Positions 16,488 to 23,732 are shown, numbered from the stretch's first letter. The stretch is DNA of 64,000 nt from Acidobacteriota bacterium (GCA_009838525.1 VXRJ01000014.1:1-64000); one strand, 5' to 3'. Program-made: numbers and translations. Notes: generated by a model not told the origin, from the sequence alone.

Positions 16488-16934
16488 ATGAAAACGTTCC
16501 TTCTCTTCCCGGGGATCCTCCTCGTGGCGGGGCTCGCCGCCTGCGGAGATAGTTCCCCTACGGCGCCCACCACCACACCGACCCGCCCGACGACGCCGAC
16601 CACGGATGCCGACGAGTTGATGCCCACGCTGTCCAGCATCCAGAGCCTCATCTTCAACGAATCGTGCCTCGACCACCACGGAGACCACGCCGTTGAAGGC
16701 GAACTCGATCTCTCGGAGGGCATGTCCTACGCCGAACTCGTGAACATGCCCAGCATCCAGGTACTGGGGCTCAATCGGGTTGAACCCAACGATGCGGAGA
16801 ACAGCTACTTAATCCACAAGCTCGAAGATCGGGCGAGCATCGTGGGCAATCGCATGCCGCCTGCCGGGCTCCTGACCACCGAACAGATCGACACGATCAA
16901 GGAGTGGATCAACAACGGCGCGCAGAACAACTGA
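16488..16934 (+). CDS. cytochrome c-like lipoprotein paralogue with degenerate haem motif
   Basis: 148 residues. Lipobox LAAC (Cys19) and a Thr/Pro spacer match the preceding lipoprotein, and the C-terminal half is nearly the same (RVEPNDAENSYLIHKLEDR, then NRMPP with Met123, and WINNGAQNN). However, the haem site reads ESCLDHHGDHA: the first Cys (60) and the His (64) are kept but the second Cys is His (63). A normal CxxCH is therefore absent, so covalent haem would need single-cysteine attachment or the protein may have lost haem. The conserved C-terminal half argues that the product is still under selection. Probable role: partner or decoy of the intact lipoprotein; undetermined. Confidence 0.75.
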   Translation: MKTFLLFPGILLVAGLAACGDSSPTAPTTTPTRPTTPTTDADELMPTLSSIQSLIFNESCLDHHGDHAVEGELDLSEGMSYAELVNMPSIQVLGLNRVEPNDAENSYLIHKLEDRASIVGNRMPPAGLLTTEQIDTIKEWINNGAQNN

Positions 16935-16980
16935 TCCGGAGTCGTTGCGGTCTGCAGGCGAGCTGTTGATCTCTCGGATC

Positions 16981-17418
16981 CTACGGGGCGACGCTAGATC
17001 CGAATGGATCCACGACCGTCAAGCCATCAATCCGCTGTCGATCCTGTAGGTCCTCGCTGTAGAGGACGCTGCATCCGGCGTCAAGCGCAGCGGCGACGAT
17101 AAGCGCGTCATAGTAGGCGAATCCATAGCGCGAGTGTATGTCCAGGGATGCGTGATAGAGCCGCAGACTCGGCTGCACGCGGAGCAGCGGAGCAAGCACC
17201 GAGTCCACGTACCGTCGCATGTCATCGCTGCCGAGCGGAACAAGCGCCTTGCGGAGGGCCGTGTTGAGGCATTCCTGAACAACCTGAAAGCTGATGCAGG
17301 CGTTCCCGCTCTCTATTCCCTGGCGGATTAGGTCGTGAGCGATCGCGGCCTTCCGAGTATCGCGCCCTTCAAGCTGGTACACGAACACGTTGGTGTCCAG
17401 GAAGCAGTCAACGCTCAT
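16981..17418 (-). CDS. PIN-domain toxin (VapC-like)
   Basis: 145 residues from ATG 17418 ([16 protein letters not shown]). The PIN-domain acidic residues are all visible: Asp in FLDTNVFVY, Glu in VVQECLNTAL, Asp in AYYDALIVAAAL and Asp in LYSEDLQDRQ. These chelate Mg2+/Mn2+ for RNase activity, usually on tRNA or rRNA. The gene overlaps the end of the upstream ribbon-helix-helix antitoxin gene by 11 bp (the antitoxin reads EMHER and stop across the toxin ATG), the standard type II toxin-antitoxin arrangement with the antitoxin first. Lies between the haem lipoproteins and purH. Confidence 0.85.
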   Translation of the reverse strand: MSVDCFLDTNVFVYQLEGRDTRKAAIAHDLIRQGIESGNACISFQVVQECLNTALRKALVPLGSDDMRRYVDSVLAPLLRVQPSLRLYHASLDIHSRYGFAYYDALIVAAALDAGCSVLYSEDLQDRQRIDGLTVVDPFGSSVAP

Positions 17419-17629
17419 GCATTTCTTCTCTGGCCAGCTTGCGCCCAACGTGCAATCTGCCTTGCAGTTCGCGCATCACGTGACCCGCTTCGGCGGCCAG
17501 TTGCTTGCGGCCGACGTAGTCCGCCAGCCACCGGCGAAACTGCTCGTTCAGCGTCGTGCGCTCGCTGGCCGCCCGCTGCCGCGCCGCTTCGATCAGGCCG
17601 TCATCGGCACTCAAGGTGATGTTCTTCAT
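17408..17629 (-). CDS. ribbon-helix-helix antitoxin
   Basis: 73 residues starting [20 protein letters not shown], which fits a ribbon-helix-helix DNA-binding protein: a short N-terminal beta strand (NITLSAD) followed by two helices containing [15 protein letters not shown]. Its C-terminal half ([18 protein letters not shown]...) would wrap and inhibit the PIN toxin encoded just downstream. Dyads at 17642-17672 immediately upstream are suitable for autoregulation. Confidence 0.8.
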   Translation of the reverse strand: MKNITLSADDGLIEAARQRAASERTTLNEQFRRWLADYVGRKQLAAEAGHVMRELQGRLHVGRKLAREEMHER

Positions 17630-17641
17630 TGGGCACCATAC

Positions 17642-17672
17642 GCACGAGACTCGTGCACACTATTCTAGTGCA
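17642..17672 (-). promoter_or_regulatory. putative promoter/operator of the PIN toxin-antitoxin pair
   Basis: A palindrome with 7-bp arms (GCACGAG, one central base, CTCGTGC; 17642-17656) adjoins a second dyad CACTA-TTC-TAGTG (17658-17670). On the minus strand the second contains TAGAAT, a plausible -10 box, about 33 bases before the antitoxin ATG. This is the expected position for RHH antitoxin autorepression. Confidence 0.5.
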
Positions 17673-17705
17673 TTCGCGCGGCCGTCTGGCGGAACTGAAG
17701 CGGGT

Positions 17706-19427
17706 TCAGTGGCGGAAGTGCCGCCGCCCGGTGAGGACCATGGCGAGGTTCTGTTCGTCCGCCGCGGCAATCACGTCGGCGTCGCGCTTCGAGCCGCCGG
17801 GCTGCGCGATGGCGGTCGCGCCGGCCTGAGCGATTGCGTCGAGCCCGTCCCGGAACGGGAAGAACGCATCCGACGCGGCAACGGTCCCCCGCAGGTCGGC
17901 GCTGGCCTGGGCGGCCGCCTTCATCGTGGCGACGTTCACCGCGTCGACGCGGCTCATCTGCCCTGCCCCCACTGCCACAGCCCGGCCCGCGCGTGCGAAG
18001 ATGACGGTGTTTGACTTCACGTGCGCGCAGACCCGCCAGGCGAAGCGAAGCGCCTCCCACTCGTCAGCGGTAGGCGCGCGCTTGGTGACGACGCGGATCG
18101 GCTCGCCCGGCACCACCTCGACACCATCGGCCCAAGGCTCGGCGCACTCGACGACGCCGTCCCGCTTCTGGACCAGCCACGCCCCCATGATGGAGCGGAC
18201 GTCGCGCTGCCCCGCATCGCCGCCGCCATTGAAGTCGGCCACCACGAGGCGAAGGTTCTTCTTTTTCGACAGCACGCCGCGCGCCTCGTCGTCGACGGCC
18301 GGGGCAATGACGCATTCGATGAACGTCTCGGCGATGGCCGCCGCCGTCGCGCCGTCGAGCGGCCGGTTCAGACCGACGATGCCGCCGAAGGCCGACAGCG
18401 GGTCCACCTCGCGCGCCGTGACGTACGCGTCGCGCAAGCTGCCGGCCGTCGCCACGCCGCACGGGTTGGTGTGCTTGATGACCGCGGCGGCGGGCTCGTC
18501 GAACTCCAGCGCGAGGCGCGCCGCGGCGTCGAGGTCAAGCAGGTTCGTGAACGACAGCGCCTTCCCCTGCAGGACCTGCGCGCTGCCGAAACCCCAGTCC
18601 CGGTCGGCGTAGAGCGCCGCCGCCTGGTGCGGGTTCTCGCCGTAGCGGAGGTCGCGCAGCTTGGCCGCGCGGACGTGCAGGAGGTCCGGGGCCACACCGT
18701 CCAGGGTCAACGCCGACCGCTCGAACGACGCGCCATCCGTCTCCACCGCGTCGAGCGCGGCGGCGATCGTGGCGTCGTACTCGGCGGTGTGTGCGAACGC
18801 CTTGCGCGCCAGCTCGAAGCGGAAACGCCGCGCGGCGGCCTCGCTGCCCCGTGCGCCGCTCGGTTCGCCGGCCGGTTCGCCGCTCGGTTCGCCGGCCGGT
18901 GCGCCGGCCGGTTCGCCGGCCTCCAGGCCGGCATTCCGGCTGGCATTCCCTCCGGCATTCCGATCAAGCAACTCGAGCACTCGCCTGTAATCGCCTGGGT
19001 CGACGACGATCAGCACATCCTCGAAGTTCTTGGCGGCCGCGCGCACCATGCTGGGGCCCCCGATGTCGATCTGCTCGATCAGCTCGTCGACCGGCGCATC
19101 CGACGACGCCGTCTGCGCAAACGGATACAGGTTCACGACGACCAGGTCGATCGGCGTGATCCCCTGCCCGGCGATGGCCGCCAGATCGTCCGGCCGGCCG
19201 CGGCGGGCCAGGATGCCGCCGTGCACGGCCGGGTGCAGCGTCTTCACCCGGCCGTCCATCATCTCCGGGAAGCCGGTCACGTCCGAGACGCTCGTGACCG
19301 CGAGACCGGCGTCCGCGAGCGCGCGCGCCGTCCCGCCGGTGGAAACCAGTTGCACGCCCCGATCGATCAGGCCGCGGGCGAAGTCGATCAGGCCCGTCTT
19401 GTCCGAAACACTCAGCAGCGCACGCAT
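17706..19427 (-). CDS. purH: bifunctional AICAR formyltransferase / IMP cyclohydrolase
   Basis: 573 residues from [20 protein letters not shown]. It catalyses the last two steps of IMP synthesis: formyl transfer to AICAR and ring closure. N-terminal MGS-like/IMP cyclohydrolase domain ([20 protein letters not shown], residues 47-66) and C-terminal AICARFT domain with KHTNPCGVA and the final RHFRH-type end are intact. Compared with the usual ~520 residues it is longer, and the excess is a low-complexity stretch at residues ~157-195 (Ala/Gly/Glu/Pro-rich, with [16 protein letters not shown]) encoded by a REP palindrome plus degenerate 12-bp tandem units. This sits in the linker just after [12 protein letters not shown], before [13 protein letters not shown] longer upstream start is possible but would run into the hypothetical gene upstream. 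Confidence 0.97.
   Translation of the reverse strand: MRALLSVSDKTGLIDFARGLIDRGVQLVSTGGTARALADAGLAVTSVSDVTGFPEMMDGRVKTLHPAVHGGILARRGRPDDLAAIAGQGITPIDLVVVNLYPFAQTASSDAPVDELIEQIDIGGPSMVRAAAKNFEDVLIVVDPGDYRRVLELLDRNAGGNASRNAGLEAGEPAGAPAGEPSGEPAGEPSGARGSEAAARRFRFELARKAFAHTAEYDATIAAALDAVETDGASFERSALTLDGVAPDLLHVRAAKLRDLRYGENPHQAAALYADRDWGFGSAQVLQGKALSFTNLLDLDAAARLALEFDEPAAAVIKHTNPCGVATAGSLRDAYVTAREVDPLSAFGGIVGLNRPLDGATAAAIAETFIECVIAPAVDDEARGVLSKKKNLRLVVADFNGGGDAGQRDVRSIMGAWLVQKRDGVVECAEPWADGVEVVPGEPIRVVTKRAPTADEWEALRFAWRVCAHVKSNTVIFARAGRAVAVGAGQMSRVDAVNVATMKAAAQASADLRGTVAASDAFFPFRDGLDAIAQAGATAIAQPGGSKRDADVIAAADEQNLAMVLTGRRHFRH
18843..18959. repeat. REP element and degenerate 12-bp tandem units inside purH
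   Basis: A complete REP core GCCGGCCTCCAGGCCGGC occupies 18915-18932. Beside it, 18850-18914 is built of about five degenerate units of the type GGTTCGCCGGCC. The block keeps the purH reading frame and encodes the low-complexity linker. Confidence 0.85.
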
Positions 19428-19435
19428 CTTCAGAT

Positions 19436-19909
19436 TCAAGCTCCCGTGACCCAGTTGTGGTTGCGGCGCGTTCGCAGCAGCCAGATAAGAGGCAGCCACA
19501 GCTCGCGCGCGAACGGCACCGGCCGATCGTCGATCAGCACTTGGCAATCGTCCCGCCCGCCGACCAGCCCATAGAGGGCATGGAGGGCGTCGACATCGTC
19601 CGGATAGAAGCGCGCCCGATGACGCAGGCGGTCCCCTTCGCCGACGCTCCGATACTCCGCGGACGCCTTCGCCATCTCCACCGCCCGCGCGCAGTCCTCG
19701 CCCTCGAAGGGCGCAAAGCTGAGGGTGATGGAAAACGGCCGTTTCTTCCGGCCGAACAGCATCTCGGCGAGGTCGGGATCGAGCGCCGCCATTTCCTCGT
19801 CGGTAGGATGCTCCGCGAGCTCCGCGTACGGCCAGAATGACTCGCTGGGACGCTGGGTGGGCCGTTCGTCCAGCGGTGGGCGCTTGTCGGGAATCCGGCT
19901 ATCGCTCAT
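19436..19909 (-). CDS. hypothetical protein upstream of purH
   Basis: 157 residues starting MSDSRIPDKRPPLDERPTQR; no signal peptide or membrane segment. I do not recognise the family. It has a proline-rich N-terminus, then SESFWPYAELAEHPTDEEMAALDP, a basic LFGRKKRPFSITLSF segment and a mixed alpha/beta C-terminal half with RARFYPDDVDALHALYGLVG and REPVPFARELWLPLIWLLR-like sequence. Coding is supported by amino-acid composition and by its tight fit: it ends 9 bp before purH on the same strand, and is divergent from selA with a 47-bp gap. Co-transcription with purH is likely; the function is unknown. Confidence 0.65.
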   Translation of the reverse strand: MSDSRIPDKRPPLDERPTQRPSESFWPYAELAEHPTDEEMAALDPDLAEMLFGRKKRPFSITLSFAPFEGEDCARAVEMAKASAEYRSVGEGDRLRHRARFYPDDVDALHALYGLVGGRDDCQVLIDDRPVPFARELWLPLIWLLRTRRNHNWVTGA

Positions 19910-19956
19910 CGCGGGGTCCGGGATCGTACCATACCCCTCGGACCCGACTTACCGAC

Positions 19957-21369
19957 ATGCCCTCTCACGCACGCGTCATTCCGTCGATCGAACTGCTCCG
20001 GCAGCGGGAGGAAGTTCGGGACCTCGAGGCGCGCTACGGACGCGAAGCGACACTCGCGGCGCTCCGTGAGGAAAGCTCCGCGCTGCGCGAACGGCTGCTC
20101 GCCGGTCCAGTGGATGGCCAGCCCGGCGCGGGACCGGCCGACCCCGAGGCCGCCGCCACCGCCATTCTGGCCGGTCTCGAACCACGCCTGCGGGCCGCCC
20201 TCGCGCCATCGCTGCAACCCGTCATCAACGCCACCGGCGTCATCGTCCATACGAACCTGGGGCGCGCACCGCTCGCCCGGCCGGCGATGGACCGCATCGC
20301 CGAGGTGGCCTCGGGTTACGCCAACCTGGAATATGACCTCGCGGCGGGGACGCGCGGGTCCCGCACGGTGCATGCGGCGACGCTGCTGGCGCAACTGACC
20401 GGGGCGGAGGCGGCGGTCGTCGTGAACAACAACGCCGCCGCCGTGCTGCTGGTGCTGGCTGCGCTCGCGGAAGGCCGCGAAGCGATCATCTCGCGCGGCG
20501 AGTTGGTGGAAATCGGAGGGGGCTTCCGGATCCCCGACGTGATGCGGCAGTCCGGCGCGATCCTGCGCGAGGTGGGCACCACCAACCGGACACGCGCGGC
20601 GGACTATGCGGCGGCCATCAGCGAACGGACGGCGCTGATCCTTCGGGTCCACCCCTCCAACTTCCGTATCGAAGGCTTCACCGAGCGACCGGCGCTCGCG
20701 GAGTTGGCGCAACTGGGTGCGCGGTTCGACGTCCCCCTGGTGGAGGATCTCGGCAGCGGGCTCCTGGCCAGCGAGGTGACCGCGGGAGCAGTCGGCGATG
20801 AGCCAACCGTGGGCGCCAGCATCGACGCGGGGGTCAGCGTCTGCACGTTCAGCGGCGACAAGCTGCTCGGCGGACCCCAGGCGGGAATCATCATCGGGCA
20901 GCGGACGCTCCTCGACCGAATCCGGCGCCACCCACTGATGCGTGCGCTGCGCGTCGACAAGCTGACCCTTGCCGCACTGGAAGCCACCCTCATCGAACAT
21001 GCCGTAGCGCGGGCCAGTCGCACCGTGCCGGTGACCCGGATCATCGCCACGCCGGTCGAGGAACTTGCTTCCCGGGCCAACGCCTTGCGCGCGCGCCTCA
21101 GCGGCGCAGCCGCCCTGCGCGTCTCCGTAGAAGCGAGCGACGCGGCCATCGGCGGCGGCAGCACGCCGGGGATAACCGTGGAGAGCCGCGCCCTCGTCGT
21201 CGCGGTGTCCGACCGGTCGGCCCGCAACCTCGCCGCCGCGCTGCGGGCCCACCAGCCACCGGTCATCGGCCGGGTCGCCGACGACACGCTCTGGCTGGAC
21301 CTCCGGACCGTGCTACCAGAGCAGGACGACGCCCTTGCGGCGGCACTGGTCAGGTCCGCCGGCCTCTAG
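19957..21369 (+). CDS. selA: L-seryl-tRNA(Sec) selenium transferase
   Basis: 470 residues from ATG 19957 (MPSHARVIPSIELLRQ). SelA is a PLP enzyme converting Ser-tRNA(Sec) to Sec-tRNA(Sec). Visible family features: QPVINATGVIVHTNLGRAPL (residues 87-106), YDLAAGTRGSR, the PLP-lysine motif FSGDKLLGGPQAG (Lys302) and VEDLGSGLL. Length matches the family. Its stop codon (TAG 21367-21369) lies inside a REP palindrome, so the final residues SAGL come from the repeat and the native end may have been replaced. No selB, selD or tRNA-Sec is present in the window, so the rest of the selenocysteine machinery must be elsewhere. Divergent from the hypothetical/purH pair. Confidence 0.95.
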   Translation: MPSHARVIPSIELLRQREEVRDLEARYGREATLAALREESSALRERLLAGPVDGQPGAGPADPEAAATAILAGLEPRLRAALAPSLQPVINATGVIVHTNLGRAPLARPAMDRIAEVASGYANLEYDLAAGTRGSRTVHAATLLAQLTGAEAAVVVNNNAAAVLLVLAALAEGREAIISRGELVEIGGGFRIPDVMRQSGAILREVGTTNRTRAADYAAAISERTALILRVHPSNFRIEGFTERPALAELAQLGARFDVPLVEDLGSGLLASEVTAGAVGDEPTVGASIDAGVSVCTFSGDKLLGGPQAGIIIGQRTLLDRIRRHPLMRALRVDKLTLAALEATLIEHAVARASRTVPVTRIIATPVEELASRANALRARLSGAAALRVSVEASDAAIGGGSTPGITVESRALVVAVSDRSARNLAAALRAHQPPVIGRVADDTLWLDLRTVLPEQDDALAAALVRSAGL

Positions 21370-21375
21370 GCCGGC
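21358..21375. repeat. REP palindrome forming the selA stop codon
   Basis: GCCGGCCT-CT-AGGCCGGC; the loop base change to CT creates TAG in the selA frame. Complete 8-bp arms. Confidence 0.85.
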
Positions 21376-21390
21376 CAATAAGCACGGTGC

Positions 21391-21445
21391 GCCGGCCTCC
21401 AGGCCGGCATGCCTTGCGTAATGGTGCGCCGGCCTCCAGGCCGGC
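21391..21445. repeat. two tandem REP palindromes between selA and nqrM
   Basis: Two identical 18-bp cores, 21391-21408 and 21428-21445, each preceded by GGTGC and 37 bp apart, in the same orientation. They form the spacer between the convergent selA and nqrM genes and could act as a bidirectional transcription stop. Confidence 0.85.
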
Positions 21446-21447
21446 AA

Positions 21448-21636
21448 TCACGCACGGACGTCCGTGGTCGCACGGCGCTTAGGGCACGCCGCGCAACGCA
21501 ACGACTCGCCGTTGGCATCCAGCGGATCTTCGCCGCCGCACGAACCGCGCAGGCAGGGGTAGCGGAAGAGGAGGCCGACGCCCATCGCCAGCATGATGGC
21601 TGCGATTGCCGCGACGGTCAGCAGGAACAGACCCAC
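21448..21636 (-). CDS. nqrM: NqrM-like maturation factor of Na+-NQR
   Basis: 62 residues from GTG 21636 (reading MGLFLLTVAAIAAIMLAMGV), with a single N-terminal membrane helix followed by FRYPCLRGSCGGEDPL and CAACP. This matches NqrM (formerly DUF539), a small one-helix protein whose GSCGG and following cysteines help insert the iron between NqrD and NqrE. A GGAG lies just upstream of the GTG. Longer upstream readings translate the REP sequence at 21689-21706 and are not credible. Its position beside apbE and the nqrBCDEF genes strongly supports the call. It is oriented convergently with selA and divergently from apbE. Confidence 0.8.
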   Translation of the reverse strand: MGLFLLTVAAIAAIMLAMGVGLLFRYPCLRGSCGGEDPLDANGESLRCAACPKRRATTDVRA

Positions 21637-21688
21637 TTCTCCAATCCTACACCCGTCATCATGCGACCACCGGTGCGCCAGCCGGTTC

Positions 21689-21706
21689 GCCGGCCTCCAG
21701 GCCGGC
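21689..21706. repeat. REP palindrome in the nqrM-apbE divergent spacer
   Basis: GCCGGCCTCCAGGCCGGC, preceded by a half-copy (GCCGGTTC) and followed by another half (GGCCGGCACTCC). It lies in the only promoter space available to both nqrM and apbE. Confidence 0.85.
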
Positions 21707-21757
21707 ATTCGCCAACCCAGGCCGGCACTCCCCATCATCTACAATCCGAGACGGGCC

Positions 21758-22792
21758 ATGACCCGACTCCTCTCCGCGGCCCTCCTCTTCTTCCTCGCCG
21801 CCTGCACCACCAACGACCTCCATGTGTTGGTACAGGGCGGGACGCACAGGTACCGCGGCGACACCATGGGCACCACCTACGAGGTGACGGTCGTCGCGGA
21901 CCCGCAATACAACGTCCGCTTCCCCTTCCTCCACGCCGCCATCGCGATGACCCTCGAGCGCATAGAAGCCGCCATGTCCACGTGGCGACCGGAGTCCGAG
22001 TTGAGCCGCTTCAACCTCGCCGACACGACCGATCCGTTCTCCGTCTCGCCGGACACGGCGACCGTCTTCCAGCACGCCCTGACCGTAGGCGCGCTGACGG
22101 GTGGCGCGTTCGACATCACGGTCGGCCCGCTGGTCGATGCCTGGGGATTCGGCCCGCCGGGACATCCTCCCGCCGCCCCGTCTGCGGCGGATCTCACGCG
22201 CCTCCGCGAGCAAGTTGGTTGGGAGCGACTCGCGGTGGACGCCGAAGCGTCGACCATCCGTAAACTAACGCCCGGCGCCTCGGTGGACCTCTCGGCGCTA
22301 GCAAAGGGCTACGCGGTGGACCAGGTGGCCGAACTGCTGGACGCCGAGGGCTTCACCAACTACCTCGTCGAAGTGGGCGGCGAAGTGCGCGCCGCCGGCC
22401 GCAACGCCCGCGGCGAACCTTGGCGGGTCGGGATTGAACGCCCGTCCGCCGGACCGCCCACCGTTTACCGAACCGTGGAGCTCAGCGGGCAGGCCCTCGC
22501 CACTTCTGGCGATTACCGCAACACCTACGTTCTCGACGGACAGCGCGTCTCGCACACCATCGATCCCCGCACCGGCCAGCCCGTGACGCACGCGCTCGCC
22601 TCGGTCAGCGTCATCGATCCGCTGTGCGTCCGGGCTGACGCCCTCGCGACCGGACTGATGGTCCTCGGCCCGGACGACGGCTTCGCCCTGGCCACAGAAC
22701 AGGGCTGGCCGGCGCTGTTCCTGGTTCGCCGCCCCGACGGCACGCTGGAAGAACTCACCACACCAACCTGGGCTCAGTTCAGCGCGCAATAG
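21758..22792 (+). CDS. apbE: ApbE-family FMN transferase lipoprotein
   Basis: 344 residues from ATG 21758. Signal peptide with lipobox LAAC (Cys about 14), so lipid-anchored in the periplasm. Family motifs: GDTMGTTYEVTV, ERIEAAMSTWRPESELSRFN, FDITVGPLVDAWGF, VDLSALAKGYAVDQ, LVEVGGEVRAAGRN and SHTIDPRTGQPV. ApbE transfers FMN from FAD onto Thr of NqrB and NqrC; target motifs are present in the NqrB and NqrC encoded downstream. Adjacent to nqrM (divergent) and close to nqrBCDEF, which makes an NQR-maturation role very likely. Three REPs follow the stop codon. Confidence 0.95.
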   Translation: MTRLLSAALLFFLAACTTNDLHVLVQGGTHRYRGDTMGTTYEVTVVADPQYNVRFPFLHAAIAMTLERIEAAMSTWRPESELSRFNLADTTDPFSVSPDTATVFQHALTVGALTGGAFDITVGPLVDAWGFGPPGHPPAAPSAADLTRLREQVGWERLAVDAEASTIRKLTPGASVDLSALAKGYAVDQVAELLDAEGFTNYLVEVGGEVRAAGRNARGEPWRVGIERPSAGPPTVYRTVELSGQALATSGDYRNTYVLDGQRVSHTIDPRTGQPVTHALASVSVIDPLCVRADALATGLMVLGPDDGFALATEQGWPALFLVRRPDGTLEELTTPTWAQFSAQ

Positions 22793-22796
22793 GTCC

Positions 22797-22888
22797 GCCG
22801 GCCTCCAGGCCGGCATTCCGTAGGTACCGGTCCGCCGGCCTCCAGGCCGGCATTCCGTAGGTACCGGTCCGCCGGCCTGCAGGCCGGC
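22797..22888. repeat. left REP array of the RAYT locus (three tandem REPs)
   Basis: Three palindromes, 22797-22814, 22834-22851 and 22871-22888, all in the same orientation with a 37-bp period and near-identical spacers (containing CATTCCGTAGGTACCGG). The third has loop GC. The array ends 40 bp before the RAYT start codon. Confidence 0.9.
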
Positions 22889-22928
22889 GACCCCTTCCTG
22901 GCACCAGTCTTGCGTACGTCTCGCCTGC

Positions 22929-23555
22929 ATGAGAGCAACAATGCAAGGCAGCGGTCCCGCCCGTGGGCGCCAGCTTGCAATCGGCTCCGGACACCTCGCG
23001 TGGCACTCGCGCGGCTACCACCCGCACCTTGACGCAGCCTACGTCACTCAGCACATCACCTTTCGTCTCGCCGACAGCGTGCCCGCATCCCTGATCAACC
23101 GGTGGCGCGCCGCTCTGCACGGCGACCGCGCCGCAGAGATGCACCGGCGGATCGCCAAGTACGAGGACGCCGGCCGTGGAGCGTGCCATCTGCGACGCCC
23201 CGAGATCGCCAGGCTTGTTCAGGATGCCCTGCTCCGGTTCGATCGCAAGCGCTACCGACTGCTCGACTGGTGCGTCATGCCGAACCATGTCCACGTGCTG
23301 ATCGAACAGGCGGCGGGCGTACCGCTGCACAAAATCGTGCACTCGTGGAAGGGATACACCTCGCGCCAGGCCAACGCCCAGCTCAACCGCAACGGAGCGT
23401 TCTGGATGCGAGATTACTTCGACCGCTATGTGCGTTCGCCAGAGCAATTCAACGCCATCCGGTACTACATTCAGTGGAATCCGGTCCGCGCGGGACTGTG
23501 CGACAGACCGGAGCATTGGCCGTGGTCGTCAGCGGGGTGGAGAGCGAAGCGGTGA
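22929..23555 (+). CDS. REP-associated tyrosine transposase (RAYT, Y1/HUH superfamily)
   Basis: 208 residues from ATG 22929 (or 22941). The N-terminal part has QHITFRLADSVPASLINRWR, typical of RAYT proteins, then LLDWCVMPNHVHVLIEQ with the HUH histidine pair (His120, His122), and FDRYVRSPEQFNAIRYYIQW followed by NPVRAGL, which contains candidate catalytic tyrosines and the usual C-terminal NPVxAGL signature. RAYTs are single-copy, domesticated relatives of IS200/IS605 transposases that nick REP hairpins and are thought to spread them. Here the gene is bordered by three REPs on the left and an inverted REP plus half-REP array on the right. Length is in the normal range with no visible disruption. 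Confidence 0.9.
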   Translation: MRATMQGSGPARGRQLAIGSGHLAWHSRGYHPHLDAAYVTQHITFRLADSVPASLINRWRAALHGDRAAEMHRRIAKYEDAGRGACHLRRPEIARLVQDALLRFDRKRYRLLDWCVMPNHVHVLIEQAAGVPLHKIVHSWKGYTSRQANAQLNRNGAFWMRDYFDRYVRSPEQFNAIRYYIQWNPVRAGLCDRPEHWPWSSAGWRAKR

Positions 23556-23568
23556 TTGGTGTTGATCT

Positions 23569-23620
23569 GCCGGCCTAGAGGCCGGCGGACCATGTGTACC
23601 GTGCCGGCCTGGAGGCCGGC
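23569..23620. repeat. right REP pair of the RAYT locus
   Basis: Two palindromes: 23569-23586 (loop AG) and 23603-23620 (loop GG). The second is in the opposite orientation to the left array, so the RAYT gene is bracketed by inverted REPs. Confidence 0.85.
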
Positions 23621-23716
23621 GCACCGTGGGGAACGTTGAGGCCGGCGCACCGTGGGGAACGTTGAGGCCGGCGCACCGTGGGGAACGTTGAGGCCGGCGC
23701 ACCTTGGGGAACGTGG
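23613..23716. repeat. 26-bp tandem array of half-REPs
   Basis: Four units of 26 bp start at 23613, 23639, 23665 and 23691. Each begins AGGCCGGCGCACC and continues to GGGGAACGTTG; the first three are identical and the fourth has two changes. Each unit is one REP arm plus its flank; the array ends 16 bp before the nqrF stop codon (convergent side). Confidence 0.9.
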
Positions 23717-23732
23717 AGACCGGCGGGGGCGC

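Noticed and set aside
22797-22888. 37-bp period repeats resembling a small CRISPR array
   Set aside because: Spacers are also identical, repeats are palindromic REPs, and there are no cas genes.
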